From Actinokineospora enzanensis DSM 44649 (GTDB lineage: Bacteria; Actinomycetota; Actinomycetes; Mycobacteriales; Pseudonocardiaceae), in contig NZ_KB894416.1 of the NCBI RefSeq assembly GCF_000374445.1, positions 1 to 64,000 of the forward strand: a DNA stretch of 64,000 bases, in the 5' to 3' direction. Shown here piece after piece: positions 54,926-64,000 of this stretch; position 1 is the stretch's first letter; each line of letters begins with the position of its first letter. Under the pieces are notes generated by a model, which was given only the letters and a program-made list of their open reading frames with translations, was not told the DNA's origin and did no database searches. Made by a program: the position numbers and the translations under genes.

Positions 54926-55331
54926 CTGCCCGGGGCATGGCGACGACCTGGTGCTCGTCCTCGTAGATGATCAGCCCCGGGTCGGTGGCCGCCAACCGCA
55001 CCCAGCCGACCTGGTGCTGGTCGAGGATCTCCAGGTAGCCGGTGACCCGCTCGATCAACTCCCCCGCCGACGCCTTGAACCAGGCCACCGCACCGGGATG
55101 AAGCCCCTGGTCATAGACCGACGGGTCGACGGTGCCCGGGTTGGTGAAGTTCGCATCGAACCAGTCGTTGCTGACGCGCCGGAACGCCTCCTGCTCCCCG
55201 CTCAACACCCCTCGCCGCGCCAGCCCGTTGACCAGCCCGAACACCCCCGGAAACCGCCCATCCCCGGTCTCGACCGCCGCCTGAAACCGCACATACCCAC
55301 CAACGCTCGCTACCACGCCACTCCCGGTCAC
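54903..55331 (-). CDS. Hypothetical protein
   Basis: A 142-aa soluble protein with YVRFQAAVETGDGRFPGVF, SNDWFDANFTNPGTVDPSVYD, AVAWFKASAGELIERVTGYLEI and YEDEHQVVAMPR. It looks like a conserved actinobacterial unknown. GTG start is tentative; another GTG six codons in is possible, and the 126 bp upstream hold nothing else. Function unknown. Confidence 0.7.
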   Translation of the reverse strand: MTGSGVVASVGGYVRFQAAVETGDGRFPGVFGLVNGLARRGVLSGEQEAFRRVSNDWFDANFTNPGTVDPSVYDQGLHPGAVAWFKASAGELIERVTGYLEILDQHQVGWVRLAATDPGLIIYEDEHQVVAMPRAGERPASE

Positions 55332-55457
55332 ACAACCCCCAGCCCCATTTTCAAGATCACCCCAAACCGCCCCCGAACAGGCCCCGCCCACCCGGGGGCG
55401 CCTGCCACCGCGATGATCGACTTCGCCGAGTTCACCGAGCGGGTCCACGGAGCGGGT

Positions 55458-55811
55458 TCAGGGCGCGAGGAACTCCAGGCGGTTGCCGTGGGGATCGTCC
55501 GTATGAAAGCGGTCCCGCCCCGGCGTCTCCGCCGGGTCGGCCCACCGGACCGGATACCCCGCCAGAGTCAACGCGGCCGACACCGCCACCACATCCACCA
55601 CGAACCCCGGATGAGCCTTCCGCGCGGCCCGGAACCCCTCCTCCACCCCCACGTGCAGCTCACCCCCACCCGGCACCGCGAACCAACACCCGCCCCGCGC
55701 CGCCAACAACGGCGGTTTCGCCAGCTCAGCCCACCCCAACACACCCCCAAAGAACTCTCGGGCGGCACCCTCGCCCCCGGGCGGACAGGCGATCTGTACG
55801 TGATGGATCAC
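55458..55811 (-). CDS. VOC family protein (glyoxalase fold)
   Basis: A 117-aa protein with MIHHVQIACPPGGEGAAREF at the start, an FGGVLGW turn, ELHVGVEEGF and the final DPHGNRLEFL typical of vicinal-oxygen-chelate proteins. Substrate unknown. It is divergent from the aconitase gene. Confidence 0.88.
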   Translation of the reverse strand: MIHHVQIACPPGGEGAAREFFGGVLGWAELAKPPLLAARGGCWFAVPGGGELHVGVEEGFRAARKAHPGFVVDVVAVSAALTLAGYPVRWADPAETPGRDRFHTDDPHGNRLEFLAP

Positions 55812-55958
55812 ATCGACCTCCTCGGCGCGTCCCCTTGTAGCGCTTTATAGGACAAGCGTACTGTTAAAACGGTGAGGCCGTCGATGCGCTCCCCCGCGGG
55901 GTGCGCGAGACTCACCGTCGAGTACCGCACTGACTTTGCGCCGCCACTGGAGTTGGAC

Positions 55959-58757
<2,799 letters not shown>

Positions 58758-58772
58758 CCTGAACCGGACACA

Positions 58773-58804
58773 CAGCGGGGGCCGCCTTCGGGCGGCCCCC
58801 GCTG
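58773..58804 (+). terminator. Strong hairpin with UUCG tetraloop after aconitase
   Basis: CAGCGGGGGCCGCC pairs perfectly over 14 bp with GGCGGCCCCCGCTG around TTCG, starting 15 nt after the stop, and is followed by TCGTCTTCC. Confidence 0.9.
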
Positions 58805-58952
58805 TCGTCTTCCACTACCTGCCTTGTCCACGAGCAAGATCGACACTTCTCCTGGGTACGCGGGGCCTGCCACCATCTGCTGCATCCCGATCGCATTGCC
58901 TGTCAATGTCGTTGCCCGTTGGCCTTTGCCTGGATACGAGGCGGCTGGATGA

Positions 58953-59849
58953 TCACCATGGTGAACTGCGGGGGTGGTCGGTCCACCAGGAGATCAGGCC
59001 GGTGTCGTCGTCTCGGTCCTTTCTTCTGGCTTCGCGCACCCTTGCGTCGAGGTGGGTGGCGAGTTCTGTGAGGAACTGGATTGTGTGGTCTTCGGTGAGG
59101 GCGGTGGTCTGGATGTGTTCGATGGTGTGGGTGTGGTCGTAGACAAGGACGGGATCGTCGCGGTAAAGGACGGCGTCGTCGAGGTCGAAGGCGGCGACGC
59201 GGGTGCCGTCGGTGAGGGTGACCACGCGGTAGGGCACCGTGGTTGTCATGACCGCGTCGGGGACCATGCGGATGGTGACGCCGGGTTTGTCGGTGTCTCG
59301 GATAACGCGTCGGATCTGTTTGGCGGTGGTGTCGAGGTCTCGGGCGGTGCGGATGAACGCGATTTCGCCGATGAGGTGGGTGTAGGTCGGGGTGGTCTTG
59401 CGGCGGCGCGGAACACGGAAGTCGCGGCGTCGGTGTGCGCGCAGGCGGAGTTCGGGCGGGAGGTCCAGCGGGGAGAAGGTGATGATGTCGCGGGCTTCGG
59501 CTTCGAGTTCGCGCCAGACGATCTCCGCGGCGCGGACCGGGCCCAGCCACATGCTTTCCCGGCAGGTCCATTCGTTCTGCTCGATCTGCCGTTTGAGGGT
59601 GAGCAGCGTCGCGTGTTCCCGGTCGGAGGTCACGCCGCAGTGCCGGAGGAGTCGGATCAGATCGTCGTCGGTGAGGTGTTGATCGCCGCGTAGCCGCCGC
59701 CACAACGTTGTCGTGCTGATATCGAGGTGGCAGGCGAGAGTGGCCTGGGTGTGGCCCGCGGCCTCGGCCAGGTCGGTGAGCAGTGCGGCGAACACGCGCC
59801 TGCCGATGGGGAACTGTCGTTGGTGCACCAATGGACCTTTGTGGAGCAT
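58953..59849 (-). CDS. XRE-type regulator with C-terminal DUF5753-like domain
   Basis: A 298-aa protein with an HTH near residues 35-70 (HTQATLACHLDISTTTLWRRL). A C-terminal domain of DUF5753 type (AEIVWRELEAEARDII, TIRMVPDAVMTTTVPYRVVTL, FDLDDAVLYRDDP) follows. The open frame continues upstream and reads as protein (DLQRLIDLRDAGWTFQATVDDGHV), but the first in-frame start is this ATG. The true start may lie upstream beyond a second frame slip near 60000. It follows the frameshifted XRE gene on the same strand. Confidence 0.7.
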   Translation of the reverse strand: MLHKGPLVHQRQFPIGRRVFAALLTDLAEAAGHTQATLACHLDISTTTLWRRLRGDQHLTDDDLIRLLRHCGVTSDREHATLLTLKRQIEQNEWTCRESMWLGPVRAAEIVWRELEAEARDIITFSPLDLPPELRLRAHRRRDFRVPRRRKTTPTYTHLIGEIAFIRTARDLDTTAKQIRRVIRDTDKPGVTIRMVPDAVMTTTVPYRVVTLTDGTRVAAFDLDDAVLYRDDPVLVYDHTHTIEHIQTTALTEDHTIQFLTELATHLDARVREARRKDRDDDTGLISWWTDHPRSSPW

Positions 59850-60042
59850 GGCCTGTGGCCAGGTGAGATTGGCTGGGGCGCCCTGGTGATGGTTGGTGTT
59901 GACCGGGCCTTGGGTGACGTGCCCGTCATCGACGGTGGCCTGGAATGTCCAGCCCGCGTCGCGCAGGTCGATGAGGCGTTGCAGGTCAGGGAACGGGGGC
60001 GATCGCGCGCGTCGGGTGAGGTCATGGTCGGCGCTCGGGTGG

Positions 60043-60899
60043 TCAGCTTGCCTGGGCGATGTCTTGGCCGTTGTGGGTGTGGAGTCGTTGCAGGGCTGCC
60101 GTGATGCGGGTGATGGAGTCCGTGGGGGTGAGTGCGTGGGTGCGCGCGTGGTGGATGTCGCGGTGAGGTTGTGGAGTTCTTCCGGCCGGTGCAGCCAGAT
60201 GGTGGTATGTCGGGTGTGCAGGATGGCGACGGTCGCCTCCGGGGTTTCGGTCAGTGCCAAGGACAGGTCCGGATTCCAGCCCGGGGTCGTGGGTGTCACG
60301 CGCAGCTCGACGCGGGGATGTCGAGTGAGTCGCAGGAGTCGTTCGAGTTGGGCGACGAACATGCCGGTGTGGCCGGCCGGTGGGGTGAGTGCGGCGGTCC
60401 CGATGAGAGCGGTCACCTGGGTGTCGCTCTGGGCGAGGACGAGCCGCTGGCGTTCCATCAGTGCGGTGACGTGGGCGTCGACCCGGTCGGCGGGGACTTC
60501 TCCGGCTGCGGCGATGGCGGTGGCGGTCTCGCGGGTGCGCAGCAGGGGCGGTATGCCGTGGGGTGCTGTCTCGGTGATGTGGGTGGCGGCGGTGGTGAGC
60601 GCGAGGTAGGCGTCGCGCTGGATGTGTTGCTCGTCTGCGGTGGAGGCGATCCAGTTGGGGTGGTCGAGGTTCTCGGCCAGTCGCATCACGTGGCGGAAGC
60701 GGGTGCCGTGGATGTCGAGCAGGGCGAGGATCTGGGCGACGTGGTGGAGCTTCGGGGTGCGCTCCCCGGTCTCCCAGCGGGACAGGGTGGCGAAGTCTCG
60801 TTCGATCTGGTCGGCGAGCCCGCGCTGGGAGATGCCGCAGTCCTGGCGGAGTTGCCGGAGGGTGCGCCCGAGGGCGACGGCGCGGGGCGTGGAAGACAT
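60043..60899 (-). pseudogene. Frameshifted XRE/DUF5753 family regulator
   Basis: The first 245 or so codons encode a good XRE HTH (LGRTLRQLRQDCGISQRGLA, RWETGERTPKLHHVAQIL) and a DUF5753 domain ending LHRPEELHNLT. At about 60159-60161 the frame slips by one base loss. In the other frame the protein continues sensibly as DIHHARTHALTPTDSI and then LQRLHTHNGQDIAQAS, with a TGA at 60043-60045. Without correction the frame runs into the next gene. AGGGA precedes the ATG by 5 nt. Either a recent mutation or a sequencing error. Confidence 0.75.
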
Positions 60900-61456
60900 G
60901 GGTTTCCCTGTGATGTCGCGGCGGATGTCAACGGATGACGGGCAGGAGAGGGGACGGCCAGGTGGGCGGGGCAGGCGGCGGGGCGAGGGGCACCCGCCGC
61001 GCCATCGAACCGCCCGGATGTCGGTGGTCCGTGACTGACGCCCAAGAGCGTGGGTCAGCTCCCCGGCCCTACCTGACCTGATCGTGGGGTGGGCAGCCCG
61101 ACCACGTCCACTCGCGGCCATGGCTGAAGCGGGCTTCGCAGCGTTCTCGCTGTTGTCGATCGTGTCAGCGGGAAGTGCGAGTGTGGTCATCGCGATTTCC
61201 TTCGCCATGGTGGGTGGACATCTCTTGACCTGTACGCGATCGCTGAGGGCACAGTGTCGGCCCACTACCGCACTTGCGGCGCTTCGGGCGATGGCATGAG
61301 AATGGCGGGAACGTCGCCCGATCGCTGTAGTAAATTGCCGGTCACGTTGACAGTCACGGAGGCGGTCAACTTGGAGATCCGCTTGTGCGAACCGAGGAAT
61401 GATGCAACCGATCCGGGTATGGCACGATCATCGCATCGGGGTCCCGGGAGGTGGAC
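60900..61456. promoter_or_regulatory. Divergent intergenic region with possible small ORF
   Basis: About 560 bp between divergent regulators. On the minus strand an ATG at 61190 has AAGGA 7 nt upstream and begins MTTLALPADTIDNSENAAKP, but its frame has no stop before the XRE gene, so I do not call it a gene. TTGAC-N13-GTCAA at 61348-61370 is a possible operator for the plus-strand gene. Confidence 0.35.
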
Positions 61457-62860
61457 GTGGCCGAGAGAAACGTGAAGTTCGAGGCGGCGATGCGACGCAC
61501 ACCGTCTCCTGCTCATTCCGGCAGGAACGGGCCGATCAGTCGCGCGGAACTCGCCGAGGAGGTCAACCGGTGGGTTCGTGAGCACACCACGGCGAAGACC
61601 GCGATGGACGAGCACCTGGTCGGCAAGATCGTCAGAGGCGAGACGCGGTGGCCGGCGGCCCACACACGCAAGGCGCTGTGCGCGATCCTCGGTGCCCGAA
61701 CCGAAACCGATCTCGGATTGATCAAAGGACGCAACACCGCTCGGCGGAGTGGCCAACTCCTGACAGCCGATACCTGTCCACCTTCAGGCGCGGTCACACA
61801 ACTCGAACCTGGATCATCTTCTGCGAGCATTCCAGCGACGAACATCGACAGAATCCTCTGCGAGACGAGTGGCAACACCGGTGACGTTGATCTGATGACG
61901 AATGTGGACGCCGTCCGCGCCCTGGCTGTATCCACGATCACCGGCAGGTCTGCGTCCGACGAGGTCGTCGACCTCATCGAGGAACGCGTGCATGACCACA
62001 CGCTTTCCTATCCGAGTTCGGCGCCGAAGCATGCCTTGGGTGCGTTGGTGGCCGACATCGGTCGGGTGCAGCGACTGGCGGGCGAGCGGCAGCCCGCGAC
62101 CGTTCAGGGCAGGCTGTCCGCGGCGAGCGCGGTGTTGTTCACCCTGGGCGCCGACGCGCTGATGAAACTCGGTGACAGTACCCGCGCGCGCCGCTGGTAC
62201 CAGACCGCGATGATGGCCGCCGGCGACGCGGGGCGTCCTGAGCTGCGCGCACTGGTCCACGCACAGCAGACGATGCTGTCCTACTACTCCGGCCGCTTCG
62301 ACGAAGCGGTCGAGCTGGCCCGGAACGCGCAGCAGCTACTGTCCGGCAGACCCTGCGGCCCGGCCGCGCTCGCGGCCGCTGCCGAGGGCCGCGCGCTTGC
62401 CCGCCTCGACGATCACCGCGGCGCCGAGCAGGCCATCGGCAAGGCGCGGGACCTGGTCGACAAACTCGGTTCCCGACCGCCCGACGTGGCCTTCGAGTTC
62501 GGCGAGGAGCGTCTGCTGCTCTACTTGTCTGGCACTCTCACCTACATGGGACAGCACACACGAGCCGAACGGGTCCAGGCGCGGGCGTTGGAGCTGTACG
62601 CCCGCCGACCTCATGTCGTGGTCGACCCCGCCCTCATCACGCTCGACCAAGCCATCGGCCGAGTCGCCGCCGGGTGCCCCGCCGAGGGCTGCGCGCTGGC
62701 CACGGCCACCCTGCGCGACCTCGACCCCGAGCACCACCGCACCCCCCTCCTGCTCAACCGAGCCCGCGAAGTCATCACCGTCGTTCCCGCCGGTCACCGC
62801 GCCGCCGCCGCGACCGAACTTCGAGAACTACTCGCTGAGCAGTACGAGCGTTCGCGGTGA
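61457..62860 (+). CDS. XRE-type regulator with C-terminal TPR-like region
   Basis: A 467-aa protein. The first 80 residues are HTH-like (ISRAELAEEVNRWVREHT, DEHLVGKIVRGETRWP). A middle low-complexity stretch leads to tetratricopeptide-like repeats from about 190 (ARRWYQTAMMAAGDAGRPELRAL, FDEAVELARNAQQLL, RAERVQARALELYAR). Such proteins can sense peptides or couple to a partner enzyme. GTG start set by GGGAGG 5 nt upstream. The stop overlaps the phosphotransferase start as GTGA. Confidence 0.85.
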   Translation: MAERNVKFEAAMRRTPSPAHSGRNGPISRAELAEEVNRWVREHTTAKTAMDEHLVGKIVRGETRWPAAHTRKALCAILGARTETDLGLIKGRNTARRSGQLLTADTCPPSGAVTQLEPGSSSASIPATNIDRILCETSGNTGDVDLMTNVDAVRALAVSTITGRSASDEVVDLIEERVHDHTLSYPSSAPKHALGALVADIGRVQRLAGERQPATVQGRLSAASAVLFTLGADALMKLGDSTRARRWYQTAMMAAGDAGRPELRALVHAQQTMLSYYSGRFDEAVELARNAQQLLSGRPCGPAALAAAAEGRALARLDDHRGAEQAIGKARDLVDKLGSRPPDVAFEFGEERLLLYLSGTLTYMGQHTRAERVQARALELYARRPHVVVDPALITLDQAIGRVAAGCPAEGCALATATLRDLDPEHHRTPLLLNRAREVITVVPAGHRAAAATELRELLAEQYERSR

Positions 62861-63765
62861 CCTCGATCCACGCCCCCATGGCACGCCTCACCGAGCAGAC
62901 CTTTCTCCCCCAGAACACCCAGACCGTTGCCGAACACGCCTGCCGCGCCTACGGGCTCGACCCCGCAGGCGCGGTGTTGCTCCGCCACCAGACCAACGCG
63001 GTGTTCAAGCTCGTCACGGCCCCGGTCATCGTCAAGGTCACCCGCCCCGGAATCACCCACACCGATGTCGTCGTCTCCCTGGTCGAATGGCTGCACGAAC
63101 ACAACGTGCCGACCGTTTCCCTGATCCAGGGAAGCCCTCAGCCCCTGACCGTGGCCGGCTGCGCGGTGACCTTCTGGGAATACCTTCCCCAAAGCACACC
63201 GATCCTGGCACAAGAGATCGCCGAACCCCTACGAGTATTGCATGAGTGCCCACCGCCGCCGCAGGCACTTCCCGCCTTGGACCCGATCGGCGCGATCCAC
63301 CGCTCCATCGACACCAGCCGCATCCTCGACGACGACGAGCGACGCCTACTGCGCCGCACGTGCGGCGACCTCGAAACCCTCTACCGCCAACTGCCCTATC
63401 AGGACACATCGAGGGTCCTCCATGGTGACCCCCAGCATCGCAACACCCTGCGTGGCCCCGACTCCGTCGTCCTGTGCGACCTGGACAGCATGGTCATCGG
63501 ACCACCGGAATGGGACCTGGTCACCATCGAAGTCCACTGCCGCAGGTTCAGTCATCCACCGGATCACTACCGCGCCTTCGCCGACCGCTACGGCGCCGAC
63601 ATCCGCACATGGCACGGCTATCCCGTCCTCTCCGCTGTCCGTGAACTGCGGATGATCACCTCGAACGCGCGCAAGTCCGCCGCCGGAAGCGCCCAGGCAG
63701 ACGAGGTGCACCGACGCGTCCGGGACCTACATCTGGCACCGACAACCCCGTGGACGATCCTGTAG
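62857..63765 (+). CDS. Aminoglycoside/choline-kinase-like phosphotransferase (APH family)
   Basis: A 302-aa kinase-fold protein with a Lys in PVIVKVTRPG, the catalytic loop HGDPQHRNTL and metal-binding VVLCDLDSMVIGPPEWDLV. These are APH-type Brenner and DFG-like motifs. It is translationally coupled to the XRE-TPR regulator. The substrate may be an antibiotic or a small metabolite. A related gene begins at the window end behind a shrunken copy of the same upstream region. Confidence 0.9.
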   Translation: MTSIHAPMARLTEQTFLPQNTQTVAEHACRAYGLDPAGAVLLRHQTNAVFKLVTAPVIVKVTRPGITHTDVVVSLVEWLHEHNVPTVSLIQGSPQPLTVAGCAVTFWEYLPQSTPILAQEIAEPLRVLHECPPPPQALPALDPIGAIHRSIDTSRILDDDERRLLRRTCGDLETLYRQLPYQDTSRVLHGDPQHRNTLRGPDSVVLCDLDSMVIGPPEWDLVTIEVHCRRFSHPPDHYRAFADRYGADIRTWHGYPVLSAVRELRMITSNARKSAAGSAQADEVHRRVRDLHLAPTTPWTIL

Positions 63766-63793
63766 ATCTATACCAGGTGCCGGGAGGTGGGCG

Positions 63794-63838
63794 TTGCCGA
63801 GAAATGTGAAGTTCGAGGCGATGTGGCGCACAGGGTGA
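63794..63838 (+). pseudogene. 14-codon mini-ORF, remnant of a second XRE-TPR gene
   Basis: Behind GGGAGG (63782-63787) a TTG opens LPRNVKFEAMWRTG and stops with TGA. The intact regulator upstream starts VAERNVKFEAAMRRT behind the same RBS. The remnant's TGA overlaps the GTG of the next phosphotransferase as GTGA, exactly as in the intact pair. So the start and the end junction survive while the middle is gone. It may now act as a leader ORF feeding ribosomes to the kinase gene. Confidence 0.65.
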
Positions 63839-64000
63839 CCGCTCCTCACGACGACCACGTCCGTCGCCTCGTGGTTCTGGCTGCCAAGCAGCTGGGTTTG
63901 GACTCACGTGGGCTGGACTTGTTGCACCGGCACGCGACCGCTGTGTACCTGCTTCCCGTGGAAGGCGTGGTCGCTCGTGTCCAGTTCGGCGACGTCGCCG
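63835..64000 (+). CDS. APH-family phosphotransferase, partial (runs off window end)
   Basis: The first 55 codons are visible: VTAPHDDHVRRLVVLAAKQL, then GLDLLHRHATAVYLLP and VEGVVARVQFGDVA. The pattern of a helix followed by HATAVYLL and VVARV matches the N-lobe of the preceding phosphotransferase (LLRHQTNAVFKL, PVIVKV). It is thus a paralogue in a tandem module. Confidence 0.7.
   Translation, partial: MTAPHDDHVRRLVVLAAKQLGLDSRGLDLLHRHATAVYLLPVEGVVARVQFGDVA

Noticed and set aside
60900-61190. Small peptide gene starting MTTLALPADT on the minus strand
   Set aside because: It has a reasonable RBS but no stop before the next gene and no sign of conservation that I can judge.
58953-61265. Single 770-residue protein on the minus strand
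   Set aside because: The N-terminal 120 residues are low-complexity, two regulator domains are present, and a frameshift restores a natural stop between them.

Overview
The window is a high-GC stretch of actinomycete chromosome. Frequent GTG starts, 4-base stop/start overlaps and several promoters whose -10 box sits 6-8 nt from the start codon (leaderless transcripts) all fit. The gene order moxR - DUF58 - VWA - fabG - inhA - hemH matches the Mycobacterium tuberculosis Rv1479-Rv1485 region, and acn, helR and a stand-alone LigD polymerase domain are also typical. The overall flavour is Pseudonocardiales. I saw no rRNA, tRNA, CRISPR array, transposase or phage structural gene.

Layout. 0-7.4 kb: an ABC permease with an unusual hydrolase-ABC ATPase fusion, a TerC metal transporter behind a yybP-ykoY-type Mn riboswitch, and an S9 peptidase. 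7.6-11.5 kb: a small MgtE_N-like pair, then two tandem membrane-anchored TIR proteins; the first keeps the catalytic Glu and the second has Ala there. 11.5-15 kb: a VWA/AAA+ pair. 15-15.7 kb: a non-coding island of nested inverted repeats, a perfect G-quadruplex motif and a pyrimidine-rich tandem array. 15.7-24.5 kb: small conserved genes and the hemH/inhA/fabG and VWA/DUF58/moxR operons, with a long hairpin element between fabG and inhA. 24.5-40 kb: accessory metabolism and one-component regulators (PadR, ArsR, MerR, MarR) with readable operators, a LigD-type polymerase, a rifampin-phosphotransferase-like protein lacking its phospho-His domain, a tandem SDR duplication and a second S9 peptidase. 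40-50.2 kb: a minus-strand run made of a 1,696-aa NACHT-HEAT STAND protein, HelR, a NADAR protein and two paralogous unknowns. 50.2-58.8 kb: a MerR-methyltransferase fusion, a RipA-like NlpC/P60 hydrolase, envelope proteins and aconitase. 58.9-64 kb: XRE/DUF5753-type regulators, one frameshifted, and an XRE-TPR/phosphotransferase module that recurs at the window edge with its regulator reduced to a 14-codon mini-ORF.

How genes work together. fabG and inhA supply reductases of FAS-II, and hemH completes (copro)haem synthesis. The moxR-DUF58-VWA set is likely a chaperone-like envelope or complex-assembly module. HelR recycles RNA polymerase and may protect it from rifamycins. The TIR pair and the NACHT-HEAT/NADAR neighbourhood are the best candidates for new defence or signalling systems; those roles are inference.
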